Shown: in pieces, positions 37,401-47,299 of the stretch
Layout: each line of letters starts with the position of its first letter
How positions within the stretch are numbered: the first letter of the stretch is position 1
Origin: Diadema setosum
Taxonomy: Eukaryota; Echinodermata; Echinoidea; Diadematoida; Diadematidae
NCBI RefSeq assembly: GCF_964275005.1
Contig: NC_092697.1
Location: 19,504,138-19,568,137, forward strand
Direction: 5' to 3'
Length of the DNA: 64,000 nt
Program-made: the position numbers and the translations under genes
The notes under the pieces: model-generated
The model's database searches: none
What the model saw: only the letters and a program-made list of their open reading frames with translations
Told to the model about the DNA's origin: nothing

Positions 37401-40400
37401 GGAAATTTCACATGCCCGGGTTCTCCACCAAATATGTCACAGGGCGCTGCCGCCGCACCGCCCCGTAACTGGATCAAAGGCTTTCTCTTCTGAGAGTCTA
37501 CAAAGTAGGCGAAACAAATGCTTCTTCAGTTCAATAATTGCGTGGTTTATTGTACTGAATTTTGAAACGTATTTACAACATTGGAATAAAAACAGTGATT
37601 AACAATCATTGACAAAACTGTTGCCAATTAAGAGATACATTCAGTTAATGTTATCGCTCAAGTCAGTTGGTTCTGGTTCTCGGATGAGATCATCTGTCCT
37701 CGCCCATGGGTCCTACAGTAGTTTCATCTAACTTGAGTCCCCTCTAGACGAAGTCCCCTCGATCCCTCTCTAGTAGACTCTGCAGTCCAATACCGTTGGA
37801 GCTTACTCCAGCCTAAAACTCCTTGCTCCCACCTTAAACTCGGATCCTTGCTCCGACATTAACCGCCCTGTCAATTACAATGAGTGACATACACTCATAA
37901 GTTCAGTAATCTTAACGAAACACTATTATACCATTGCTCAATGAAATTGTTCCTTCATGAATGAAACACCTACATTTCATGGATTTAAGACAGGTTATCG
38001 GCTTGTATGTTTACATCAACAAATCTGTCAACGCTGGGTCTGCCAGCGAGGATTAACTGTCATGGAAACTGTGTTCCCAGTTATGGCCCTAGGCCACTGG
38101 TGCAATAAATCTTTATGGTCTTTTAGCTCAGTATTCTGAAATGGCTTGTAGTAGTACTGGCTAAACTATTAAACATTCCCTCACTCTCACACTGATGCAT
38201 GTAACCAAATACGGTGAGGCAATAATGACATAAAATATTATATCTTGACTCTTCATCTTATAAAGGATTACATAATTACATGAAAATTACAATGAGAAAG
38301 ATTGGTCAACTTACAACTTTCGTTGGCGTTTCTCCCCTTTCTGTGCAAGTTACTTTCTCCCTGGCCCCTGCCGCAACCTCCTCGGGTTGATGAGAGATTT
38401 CTCTAGTGCTCAGACTCTCAAACGTACACTGAATGTGGCCTTTTGCCACCACAACCTCTTTCTCCTTGTTCCGAATTCATCTACCAAAGGGTAGACCAGT
38501 ATGTCGGCGACACTGATGTACACCGAACCCTCCCGACGAACTGGATACAAACGTAGTGATTTCACAAACAATTTTGTGCTCTGGTCTCAAGAAATTTGGG
38601 TTTTGCATCCCGGTTTTGTTCTCCAAAATTTCCTTTTTAACTACACTTGTCTATGTAGGACCAATCACTGTATATTAATTTATTAAACAAGTTATCTTAT
38701 TGGAGGAGGGGGCTAGATGGTTCAGAAAACTTTCTACCAATTGGTCAGACTGGACACACCCCTATGAGTGACTTTTCCTTCATGTTCAAAAACAATTCTT
38801 TGAAATTAAGGAAAAGTCACTCATAGGGGTGTGTCCAGTCTGACCAATTGGTAGAAAGTTTTCTGAACCATCTAGCCCCCTCCTCCAATAAGATAACTTG
38901 TTTAATAAATTAATATACAGTGATTGGTCCTACATAGACAAGTGTAGTTAAAAAGGAAATTTTGGAGAACAAAACCGGGATGCAAAACCCAAATTTCTTG
39001 AGACCAGAGCACAAAATTGTTTGTGAAATCACTACGTTTGTATCCAGTTCGTCGGGAGGGTTCGGTGTACATCAGTGTCGCCGACATACTGGTCTACCCT
39101 TTGGTAGATGAATTCGGAACAAGGAGAAAGAGGTTGTGGTGGCAAAAGGCCACATTCAGTGTACGTTTGAGAGTCTGAGCACTAGAGAAATCTCTCATCA
39201 ACCCGAGGAGGTTGCGGCAGGGGCCAGGGAGAAAGTAACTTGCACAGAAAGGGGAGAAACGCCAACGAAAGTTGTAAGTTGACCAATCTTTCTCATTGTA
39301 ATTTTCATGTAATTATGTAATCCTTTATAAGATGAAGAGTCAAGATATAATATTTTATGTCATTATTGCCTCACCGTATTTGGTTACATGCATCAGTGTG
39401 AGAGTGAGGGAATGTTTAATAGTTTAGCCAGTACTACTACAAGCCATTTCAGAATACTGAGCTAAAAGACCATAAAGATTTATTGCACCAGTGGCCTAGG
39501 GCCATAACTGGGAACACAGTTTCCATGACAGTTAATCCTCGCTGGCAGACCCAGCGTTGACAGATTTGTTGATGTAAACATACAAGCCGATAACCTGTCT
39601 TAAATCCATGAAATGTAGGTGTTTCATTCATGAAGGAACAATTTCATTGAGCAATGGTATAATAGTGTTTCGTTAAGATTACTGAACTTATGAGTGTATG
39701 TCACTCATTGTAATTGACAGGGCGGTTAATGTCGGAGCAAGGATCCGAGTTTAAGGTGGGAGCAAGGAGTTTTAGGCTGGAGTAAGCTCCAACGGTATTG
39801 GACTGCAGAGTCTACTAGAGAGGGATCGAGGGGACTTCGTCTAGAGGGGACTCAAGTTAGATGAAACTACTGTAGGACCCATGGGCGAGGACAGATGATC
39901 TCATCCGAGAACCAGAACCAACTGACTTGAGCGATAACATTAACTGAATGTATCTCTTAATTGGCAACAGTTTTGTCAATGATTGTTAATCACTGTTTTT
40001 ATTCCAATGTTGTAAATACGTTTCAAAATTCAGTACAATAAACCACGCAATTATTGAACTGAAGAAGCATTTGTTTCGCCTACTTTGTAGACTCTCAGAA
40101 GAGAAAGCCTTTGATCCAGTTACGGGGCGGTGCGGCGGCAGCGCCCTGTGACACCCCCCCCCCCCCCCCAGCAACAGCATGCTCTTAAAAATGTACTGGA
40201 TCTATCGTCTGCATCCCCTCTACATACTGGTTAACTGTCATTTAGTCGTTGTTTTATACTGTATAGATCGGAAGAGAGGTCGAGGCCCTACAACTTGTTG
40301 AACACTAGTAGAATAATGCAAACACAGCGACGTCAAGTGGTGTCACATCTATCGCTCCCACTACATTAAACCAAGATAACATCCCCACCATGTTCATGAG

Positions 40401-43400
40401 TGTGGTCTCCCTGCTGCAATTACAAATATATTATAGACAAGACCAGGAGAATTCACAAACACCAATGTCAGTACAGTTTCCGTCCCTTTTCCCCCTTTGC
40501 TCTTTTCTATTTGATATATTCCGGTTAGTTTCCCTTTGTGCATATGTATTATAATTCAAAAAGCTGCATCACTTTGGTGATCAGTCGCATGTATCCCTAA
40601 ATTGATTTATATCCTCTATGGTTTATCTTAGGTTTATGTAAGCTCAGTCGGTAAGAGTATTGGTCTTGCAATCCGGGGATCTCGGGTTCGAATCCCGATG
40701 AAATCCTATTTTCTTTGCTCATTTTTCATTATATCATACATACTTTTAGTCAGTTTCCCTTTGTTTGCCCTTCTTAAACATGAAAGATGAGACATTTCAA
40801 TGATAGACCTCAGGAACACGTTTCTACACAGACGATATAATTGACAAGAAATCATATTTAATGATTCTTTAAAAGAAAAAAATACTTACAGCTTCTTTCC
40901 TTTCAACGGCTTGATGTGAATCGATACCTTCTCCTTGGCCGGCTTGCTTTCTATATCTGTGTCACTGTCGTTCGACAATAGACATTCGCTGTTCAGAATT
41001 GCAATGCATAAAAAAAAAATAGTTCATTTCTGCTTAAGCAGGATTGTAGACAAAAGAAAAACATCAAATCACACTGATCTTCACAAGAAAGTATGAGAGA
41101 TACGAATAAGTAAATAAAAAGGATAACAATCATATTTCCATGTTTTCTTGTATATAAGCACAAAAAATGCGTAGCAGCACATCTGGATTAGGAGATTTTT
41201 ACTTTGAATATGAAAAAAAAAAAACACAAGAGACCCGCTGGTCTAGCGCTCACCTAAGTATCGCAGGTTCACCTTTCACGCAGTCACTAATGTAAATCAC
41301 ACCCAGCTCTATCAAAATTTGACCAGGCATTTTCAAGTAGAAGTAGAAAATGTACAATAAGGGCCCAAATTCTATCACTTCTGGTTCAAGAGAAGAGCAC
41401 TTTTTAAAGATTCCTTAATTTGGGGGATAGGGGCCCCCTGGGGCCTCCCTGGGTGGAGCATGCGATCGTAACCCCCTTGGGATGCTACCTGCCAAGTTTG
41501 GTGAACATCCATCATGAGGTGCAACAAGAAGATGAAAATGTATAATTTAGGCCCCAATTTGGACCTCCCCACCTCTCCCCCTGATTTTTAAAGATTCCTT
41601 AATTTTTGGAAGGTTTAGGTCCCTTGGGTCCCTCCAGGTGGGACACGGTGCCCATTTGAACAAATTGAGATCCTTTGCCCCTAGGGATGTTACCTGCCAA
41701 GTTTAGTGAAAATGGGTCATGGGGTTCTCAAGAAGGAGATAAAAATGTACAATTTAGGCCCCATTAGGACCCCTCCACACCGCCTTCCCCTGGGTCCCAA
41801 GGGGGGACATCCCTGATTTCGCCATGTACAAACTTGAAAATACAGTCATCAATGTACTAACTCATAGTATTAACTTAGCTCTATCATTTCTGGTTCTAGA
41901 GAAGAAGATTTTTAAAGATATCTTAATTTGGGGGGGGGGGGTTTGGGGCCTCCTGTGGGGCCCCCTGGATGGGGCATGGTGCCCGTTTTCGAAAATTCAG
42001 ATCCTAACCCCATAGGGATGCTACCTGCCAAGTTTGATGAAAATCCATCACGATATTTTTAAGAAGATGAAAATGTACAATTTAGGCCCCATTTGGACAT
42101 CCCAACACCCCCCCCCCCCCCAAGGGGGAGGGGGTACTCCTAGATCTGCCATGAACAAACTTGGAACTACAGTCATTAAGGTACTAATTCATTGTATTAA
42201 CTTACCTTTATCACTTCTAGTTCTAGAGAAGAAGATTTTCAAAGATTCCTTAATGGAGGTGGGCCCCCTGGGGCCCCCTGTGTGGGGCATGGTGCCGATT
42301 TTAACAAATTGAGATCCTAATCCCCTAGGGTCTTGGGGTTTTCAAGAAGAAGATGAAAATGTAAAAAGTTTACGCACGACGCACGACGGACGCCGGACGA
42401 AGAACGATCGCAATAGCTCACTTGAGCCTTTGGCTCAGGTGAGCTAAAAAGTTTTGTATAATGAAATAATAACAACCAATTATTCTATCGATGAAAGGAC
42501 AGAGATAATCTTCACTTTGTTTAATAAATCAAAGAAAGTAAGAAAGAATGACCTGAAATGAAATTATTCAATTTGTATTGAAATTGTGGAAACAACAAGC
42601 TGTGTCAATGAAGAAAATGCATGACAGGCATTTATGGTTGAATTTTGGGCCCTTTCGTTTGTCTACGTTTTATTGATGATATGCAGAGTGTAATCGTTTA
42701 TGGTTATGCTGGAATGTACGATTTTCTTTCACTATGTCAGTTGATTTCCTTTCACTAAAAGGCAGACAGAGCTTCAACGTAATCAATCAGTCAATCAATC
42801 AATCAACGCGATTGTTTTATTGTTCGGAAACAAATTTTGTAAATTGGAAAACACTTTAAGTCATGGATGTGTGCAAAAGGAAGGCTAAATAATGTTCACG
42901 TGGGACACAATTATGAAAATCTCACGGTAATTGGCTCAGTGGCGATACGAGTGCATTTTAAACTGTGTGCATTTGTATATTGTTCACTTGTCACAAGGAA
43001 AGTTAATCATGAATAAACCTGAACAGTATCAGGACAATTATCCCCCCCCCCAAAAAAAAAAAAAAAAAGATTAGTGATAGGCTTAGAGTACAGATTATAA
43101 TAAGGATCAGGGTACGGGTTAGAATTTGGGTTAGGGTCAGGATTGGGTTCAGGATAAGGATTAGGGTTAGGGCCCGGGTTAGGGTTAAGGGAAGAGTCCG
43201 GGAAAATTGATCAGGGAGTAATTGTCCTAGAATCATGTGAACATACTTCACCAGATAGGTGAAAAAATAATGGTCAGTACATTACAACCCAAAATACTAA
43301 AAGTAAAAAAGAGTATTACACACACACACACAAATGAATCTTGTAGTAGGACATGGAAGTTACAAAACATTATTGCATTTAGACATGAAGTACAACTCTG

Positions 43401-46400
43401 GTCAATTGTAAAAGCATGTAGATCTCATTTGTGCCTTACGAGAGTAAGGGTTTCTAAAATGAATAACATGTTTTACGTTTGAATGTTTGAGACATTAATC
43501 GAAGTATCAATGCTCCCTTAGATGAAAATATGTGTTTTCATCGGTAAAAGTAATTGAAAGGATAGGTGACAAGAGTTCAACAATCAGGAATATGAAATCA
43601 GGATTCAGGATATAACTGCATGGTTGAATTAACTCTTTTTTGATTGAGAATATTTCATTCGTGGAGTTCTAAAGTGATATACAAAAGCCGTTTCATCATC
43701 AATTTTTTATGATGGCTAATATATTGTATGACACAGTTCATAATCAAGTAAGGAATAGATTTTTCCATATCTTTAGTTGCCAATTCCGTGGCAAAAGTGA
43801 AATCGCATGCCGTGTTACAATGATGGATGATCATTACATCAGTTCTTTTGATATGGATGTGACGTACAAAAAAAAATGTTGATATGGAATCATCAATGTC
43901 AGGTTTCACTGCAGTTAAAGGGTGTGTACAGTTCTGGTCGAGGTGAGGATTTAGCTTTTAACGTTTTGCGAGATATTCAGAAACCACTCTATGAGATGTC
44001 AAAGAGCATGCAGTTGTAAGGGGTATCAAAAGTTTATTCTATGGAAATCGGTTTTGAAATGGCTGAGATATCCAAAAACAAGGTGAAACAAAGAGATCCT
44101 AATAAAGTTGTGGCATGTCGCCTTTTATTATTAGCACTTTTTGGGATATCTCAGCCATTTGAAAACCAATTTTCATCAAATAAACGTTGAATCCTTCTTA
44201 AAATTACATGCTCTTTCATATTTCATAAGAGGCTTTTCATTATCTCACTTAGGAATGTTCAAAACATGAATCCCCACCTCAACCAGTACTGTACAGTCCC
44301 TTTAACCTTGAAGAGGCTCAAAGGGTATACTGATATCAAAGATGGTATCAATAACGTGGTAGCAATGGCACTAGGATTTGTATGTACAGTGTAATTACAA
44401 CACTTTCTGCGGGTCAGTGGTTTAAACCCGGCTGAGGTGAGAAGATTGTAAGGCTGGAACATCCTGAAAATATGGGCGTTTTAATTTTTCCCCGATTTTT
44501 TTTTTTTTTTGTGTGTGTTTTTTCCCCGTTTTTCCGACCTAAAAAAGGGGAAGCGCAGCCATGACATTGTCTATACTACATGTCTGTGTTCGTGTATGAA
44601 TGGGCTTGCACAGGACCATCTGCCCATATTTTTAACAGTTTCACTTCACTGCTGACCGGTGACAGAACCACAAAAACTACAATGTAATGCTGTTCTGTCA
44701 TATACTAGGTAATCACTGATTATGATATTGATTATTTTCTCCTTCGGCCACATCACTGATGTATAGAGAGGTTTTTGCGCCTCTTTCCAAAGGGCAGATT
44801 GGACTTCATTTTGATTGGAGCATGAATAATTCCCAGCGACGTCGATTTAGGGACAGCAAAATCTGAGGCAAGACTTGAAGCCATTTGCTTGTCATCTTCG
44901 TAGCTTGCTGATTGTGTTGCCACTTTATGAAGCAATGATCCAAGAACTTAATATAACTGGATCTGACATAGTTGTACAGATTATGACGATTTCTTGATAC
45001 ATTTCACTTTCTTGTTGATAGGGCGACCCACCCATCTCCAACCATTTCTTCCATTGACTAATCAGCCCAAAAGAAGTTGACAATTCAGTTAGATATCTAT
45101 ATATTACCTATCATAAAAATTGTATCTACTTATTCACCAAATAACATAAAATATCAAACTTTATTGTCATAACTGAAAATTTTTTTAATGATTTGATTTC
45201 AAGGCAGATTTTTTTTTTAAAGATCTCAGCAATTCTCTTTAATTTTACACACTTGTAAATTGTGACTCGCATGACAACCCTAAGAAATCCTTGCGTGACT
45301 CGCATGACATTGTTGCTCTGGTGTTTTTCACAGTGAATGTGTTTACAAATGGAAACCTCGTTTCCTGGGATGATAAACCCATTTTACCATATCAAATTTT
45401 TACGTTTATATGTAATGGCTTGACAAATTTTTAGATTGAAAACACATTCGAAATCTGTCACGCGGATTACAAAAAAAAAAAAGTAGTAGATTACATGAAC
45501 TGTAGTTGATAACTTTTGAGGATCTTTGAGTCCTTAAAATAAGACCTAATGTGAAAAATGATGAATCTGCAGATAACAGAACATGCATTGAATAGTGAAA
45601 TTATAACAAGTATTAAAAAGGCATCAATTTTGTAGCAAATGTGATCTTGGTTCCGGGAGGTGTAACTCGGCTGTTAGAAAGTGAAAAGCAGTGAAAATAA
45701 GATTTTAACCCTTTGAACATATACCTAGCCAAATATGATTTTTTTATCCTCAATTCGTTGAATTTGAAATTTCAAGGACCTGGTGTCTAATTACATGGAA
45801 GGGCTGTTATTACAACTGTGGCCAAAAGAGACTTATTTCATTTTCGGAATTACAAACCTTATTTCATTTTCGGAACAACGAACCTGTATAATAACAAAAT
45901 CTCATTTAAATTTTCGGATCAAAGAACCTTCGGAATAGCGATCCTTATTTCATCTTCGGACCAACGAATCTTATTTCATTTATGGATATCAAAGCGAACC
46001 TGCGGATTAACGAACCTTGATGTAACCAGTGACAGATACTAAAATGGATGATGAAGTTGATTAGTCTTGCAACTCACAATTTGATACTGTTAGGGATTTG
46101 GGGTAGGCCTAAGGCTGAGATACTGATGGCCAAGAATGATATGTAAATTCATAGGGTGAATGATCTATACACTTCTTTCACGTAAGAAATCACAACGTAT
46201 TCAAATGATGTAAAGCAGGGCTGCTTCTGAATTAGGATACAATATCCTCTTGCAATATGTTTCAAACAATTCGTTACCTGTTTTTGTAAACTAATATTTG
46301 CTAACTTCATAGTAAGAATTTTCCAATTTACTTTTAAATTCTTATTCTAGCTGAGCATAGTGAGTATTGCTGTATACATTGCAACTCTTTTTTCTTCTTC

Positions 46401-46698
46401 TTTTGTGGCAGGGTGGGGGACAGAAACAATATTTAGTGGTTCAATCAAATTTTTCCTGTTCTTTACATGGAGAATGCATAAGAACTTCTTACTAACTTTA
46501 CCAATTTGGAATGATGGATTTGTCGCCACCGAAATCCCTCGGATGCTGTTCGGACGCGCCGTCTTTCCGACTGCGAATCGGCTTGTGCAAGATGGGTGGA
46601 GTGTCAGGAGATGTGTACAACACACATAAAAACACAATGAGGCTGAGAAATAAGAAACATCCGATCAGCATCGAGTTGTTTCCAGCACGGGTAGACAT
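28872..46698 (-). CDS. ST8Sia-type alpha-2,8-sialyltransferase, complete 8-exon gene
   Basis: Golgi glycosyltransferase (GT29) predicted to transfer sialic acid from CMP-sialic acid onto a sialylated glycan. Coding exons in order: 46502-46698, 40890-40988, 36311-36436, 34973-35129, 32147-32262, 31684-31773, 30593-30828, 28872-29104. They total 1254 bases (417 residues plus TAA), every junction is GT-AG and all phases match. Residues 9-28 form a single hydrophobic signal anchor after a short cytosolic tail, so this is a type II membrane protein; the stem runs to about residue 190. Sialylmotif L starts at about residue 206 ([16 protein letters not shown]) and continues to FTTMNPS, the ST8Sia form. 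Motif S is about 338-363 (LSTG, then [13 protein letters not shown]). Motif III is HYFD at 377-380 and motif VS is H391 to E396. Two N-glycosylation sites (NWT, NVT) lie at about 130-136. Known animal ST8Sia proteins are of similar length (350-420 aa). Subtype and polymerising activity cannot be told from sequence alone. Confidence 0.93.
29275..30178 (+). repeat. Family A repeat, complete copy in ST8Sia intron 7
   Basis: Starts CTAGAAATGTCGCTATGGCG, has a body with TGACCTTTGACC motifs, and ends with a GGACGGACGTACGGACGACG tract, the hairpin ATGCCTCCGGCAC...GTGGCGGAGGCAT and an A-run. ATGCCTCCGCC near the 5' end is inverted relative to the 3' hairpin, giving a subterminal inverted repeat. Runs of A flank both sides. 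Confidence 0.85.
29471..29512. repeat. (TA)n microsatellite
   Basis: About 21 TA units inside the family A copy. Similar runs lie at 34403-34456 and 53330-53374. Confidence 0.97.
30593..30828 (-). CDS. ST8Sia coding exon 7 (between motifs L and S)
   Basis: A 236-base exon, acceptor TTTTACAG, donor GTAAAC. It encodes [13 protein letters not shown] and [12 protein letters not shown], matching the catalytic-domain segment (Y-I-W-x-P-A) of ST8Sia enzymes, and ends in RRLST, the start of sialylmotif S. Confidence 0.93.
31684..31773 (-). CDS. ST8Sia coding exon 6 (sialylmotif L, second part)
   Basis: A 90-base exon that completes motif [21 protein letters not shown], then TTMNPSIV. The acceptor used is TTTGAAG before TTGCAACC. 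A competing AG 11 bases further into the exon (CCTAG before CAACG) breaks the phase. Donor GTAAGA. Confidence 0.93.
32147..32262 (-). CDS. ST8Sia coding exon 5 (sialylmotif L, first part)
   Basis: A 116-base exon, acceptor TTGCAAG, donor GTAAGA. It encodes TNPF, then [16 protein letters not shown] and AIDSNDFVF, the N-terminal half of sialylmotif L that binds CMP-sialic acid. The 101-codon plus-strand frame over this exon is a shadow. Confidence 0.95.
32418..32660 (+). pseudogene. Fragment E, copy 1 (unknown coding-like sequence)
   Basis: A frame after TGA at 32490 reads [40 protein letters not shown] and ends SGTHQ-stop. It shares VYTD and A-N-x-D-I-K-E-x-H-G with copy 2. Family not recognised. 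Confidence 0.4.
33200..33755 (+). mobile_element. LINE 3'-terminal fragment with (TTGAA)n tail, in ST8Sia intron 4
   Basis: Encodes [20 protein letters not shown] near 33305-33370, then a 3' UTR ending ATGAATAAACGAATTGAATT and further TTGAA units, a CR1/L2-type microsatellite tail. Confidence 0.78.
33430..33535. repeat. Perfect ~37-bp-arm hairpin
   Basis: TATGTTATGTTATGTTTTG, TTGTATTTGTTGGTTTTC, a 7-base loop (TGTCCAT), then the exact complement. It lies inside the LINE 3' UTR. Confidence 0.9.
33925..34205 (-). pseudogene. Fragment E, copy 2 (inverted)
   Basis: The minus frame reads [37 protein letters not shown]. The DNA shares CCAGCGTGC, TGCCGGTGTGGAT and ATCAAGGAAG with copy 1 in opposite orientation, with the LINE at 33.2-33.8 kb between them, all within ST8Sia intron 4. 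Confidence 0.45.
34403..34490. repeat. (TA)n microsatellite, ST8Sia intron 4
   Basis: A long TA run, then a second interrupted run to 34490. Confidence 0.97.
34973..35129 (-). CDS. ST8Sia coding exon 4 (pre-motif L)
   Basis: A 157-base exon, acceptor GTCCAG, donor GTGAGT, encoding residues 141-193. The segment [13 protein letters not shown] and the end FYNRLPK match the conserved block before motif L in ST8Sia III-like proteins (TQ.NVK, then LPK). Confidence 0.9.
36311..36436 (-). CDS. ST8Sia coding exon 3 (stem, N-glycosylation sites)
   Basis: A 126-base exon, acceptor ATTTCAG, donor GTGAGA, encoding residues 99-141. It contains ALWNFKD and two N-glycosylation sequons (NWT, NVT). The phase joins exons 2 and 4 without a stop. 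Confidence 0.82.
37021..37230 (-). pseudogene. Gypsy-type gag N-terminal fragment
   Basis: From Met at 37230 the frame gives a short helical start, then a strongly charged Glu/Arg/Lys coiled-coil-like stretch typical of gag N-termini in many animal gypsy-like elements. It breaks off after about 70 codons where it joins the 14-bp LTR end. An upstream in-frame ATG at 37272 is probably not the gag start. Confidence 0.6.
37411..37430 (-). promoter_or_regulatory. Primer-binding-site-like sequence
   Basis: Four bases after the LTR terminal CA, the minus strand reads TGGTGGAGAACCCGGG. It begins TGG, complementary to a tRNA CCA end. The priming tRNA was not identified. Confidence 0.5.
37435..38780 (+). 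repeat. Left arm of a 1346-bp inverted repeat
   Basis: Pairs base for base with 38808-40153 in every stretch I compared; position sums are always 77588. It starts TGTCACAGGGCGCTGCC and ends GTGACTTTTCCTT before a 27-bp spacer (38781-38807). Identical 60- and 61-codon frames appear mirrored in both arms and are not believed to be genes. Confidence 0.95.
38808..40153 (-). repeat. Right arm of the 1346-bp inverted repeat
   Basis: Exact mirror of 37435-38780 as far as checked by eye, ending GCGCCCTGTGACA before a run of 16 C. Confidence 0.95.
40631..40706 (+). mobile_element. tRNA-like SINE head (degenerate, TGC anticodon position)
   Basis: Box A-like AAGCTCAGTCGGTAAGAG and box B GGTTCGAATCC with a perfect 5-bp T stem. 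The anticodon loop CTTGCAA would read TGC, but the acceptor arms pair poorly and the anticodon stem has a T-T mismatch. A tRNA-derived SINE or tRNA relic in ST8Sia intron 2 fits better than a working tRNA. Confidence 0.6.
40890..40988 (-). CDS. ST8Sia coding exon 2 (stem)
   Basis: A 99-base exon with acceptor CTGAACAG and donor GTAAGT. It encodes residues 66-99, a Ser/Asp- and Lys-rich stem segment without a recognised motif. Support comes from splice sites and matching phase to exons 1 and 3, not from conservation, so it is the least certain exon. Confidence 0.72.
41229..42449 (+). repeat. Family B repeat with ~300-bp internal units, in ST8Sia intron 1
   Basis: Starts ACAAGAGACCCGCTGGTCTA followed by GCGCTCACC. 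The interior repeats GATGCTACCTGCCAAGTTTG and GAAGATGAAAATGTACAATT about every 300 bp. It ends with an ACGACGGACGCCGGACG tract, the hairpin GCTCACTTGAGCC-TTT-GGCTCAGGTGAGC and AAAAA. Confidence 0.8.
43105..43190 (+). repeat. Degenerate interstitial telomere-like repeats
   Basis: GGGTTAGGGTCAGGATTGGG, then ATTAGGGTTAGGGCCCGGG and TTAGGGTTAAGG: imperfect TTAGGG units, in ST8Sia intron 1. Confidence 0.8.
43917..44310. mobile_element. MITE family M, copy 2 (ST8Sia intron 1)
   Basis: Long inverted ends: AAAGGGTGTGTACAGTTCTG, GTCGAGGTGAGGATT on the left against the complement of AATCCCCACCTCAACC and CAGTACTGTACAGTCCCTTT on the right. Inner symmetry includes GGCTGAGATATCC against GGGATATCTCAGCC. 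TTAA occurs at both outer edges. Confidence 0.8.
44640..45065 (-). pseudogene. Transposon-associated ORF remnant, copy 1 (ST8Sia intron 1)
   Basis: Collinear with 55060-55550: both contain AGATTGGACTTCAT, GACAGCAAAATCTGAGG and CTTTATGAAGCAATG. The minus strand gives pieces such as [11 protein letters not shown] and [15 protein letters not shown] in different frames. Many indels. Confidence 0.65.
45826..46020 (+). repeat. ~29-bp minisatellite, degenerate
   Basis: Recurring units of the form ACGAACCTTATTTCATTTTC then GGAACA/GGATCA, six to seven copies. Confidence 0.75.
46502..46698 (-). CDS. ST8Sia coding exon 1 (signal anchor)
   Basis: This exon carries the initiator ATG (A at -3), a short basic N-terminus and the hydrophobic anchor at residues 9-28, then a proline-rich start of the stem. 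The donor is GTAAAG after two bases of codon 66. The plus-strand reading frames over this exon are shadows. A possible acceptor (TTTCAG) lies just upstream of the ATG, so a 5' UTR intron is possible. Confidence 0.85.
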
Positions 46699-47290
46699 CT
46701 TGCTGAAATCGATCGTCCTGTTTGTACATAGAATAAGCAGTTTGTGTAAAAAACACTTTTGACGTTATCACAATTTGTCATCACCGTTTTCATTCTGGCG
46801 TCCGTTCATAATGTACCATCGAAAACATGCAAGAGATTTTAATCAAAATAGATTTACGATATTAAACACTATGCCACGTTTGTGAAGTACGTACGAATGT
46901 TTATTTCAATACACAGCTCGGAGGTCTAACTTTCGTTTCTTGACGATTACCCATAGGCGTGCTGATTTTTAAATTCACTGACATAAGCGTCTGTGATATA
47001 ATGATCAACCATGTGATTCTTATGAGGAGTGCTTGCCAGCATTTATTATCCACCTGACAGCAAGACCCTTCTTCTTCAAGAAAAGGGTTGTTCATTCAAT
47101 CAATGCAATGAAATGAATACTACCCCATGTGATAATGGATCGACCATTCTGGTCACCTGCTCTAAGTTATTCATTCTTCGTTTGAACATGAATTCAACAA
47201 ATTATTACGTCGAACAAGCTTATATGTAGCTTTGAAAACAAATAAAGTGCCTAACCAACTGAGGAATAAAAAAGTTCTCATTTTGTATCG
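46699..47290. other. Upstream region of the ST8Sia gene
   Basis: This lies immediately upstream of the initiator ATG and presumably holds the 5' UTR and promoter. No TATA box, CpG cluster or other element could be assigned by eye. Confidence 0.35.
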
Positions 47291-47299
47291 TGCGTGACC

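Larger units (their letters stand above)
37007..40153 (-). mobile_element. Deleted gypsy-type LTR retrotransposon with a palindromic LTR region, in ST8Sia intron 2
   Basis: Read on the minus strand: a TG...CA-bounded 2719-bp block (40153-37435) ending CGCCCTGTGACA, then TATT, a primer-binding-site-like TGGTGGAGAACCCGGGCATG (37430-37411), a gag start, and an abrupt junction to AGCGCCCTGTGACA (37020-37007), the last 14 bases of an LTR. C-runs flank both ends, consistent with but not proof of a target duplication. Almost all of the internal region and the 3' LTR are missing. Confidence 0.7.

Noticed and set aside
37957..39631. Pairs of identical 60- and 61-codon ORFs as genes
   Set aside because: They are mirror images produced by the inverted repeat, with no domain, and are explained by the palindrome.
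40631..40706. Functional tRNA-Ala(TGC)
   Set aside because: Acceptor arms do not pair and the anticodon stem has a mismatch; a SINE head or relic fits better.
43003..43251. 82-codon minus-strand ORF rich in Leu-Thr
   Set aside because: It is the translation of the telomere-like repeat.
44395..44460. tRNA-like GGTTTAAACC segment
   Set aside because: No box A at the right distance.
46347..46637. 96- and 89-codon ORFs around 46.35-46.64 kb
   Set aside because: They overlap ST8Sia exon 1 in other frames; the exon frame has a signal anchor and phase-matched donor.
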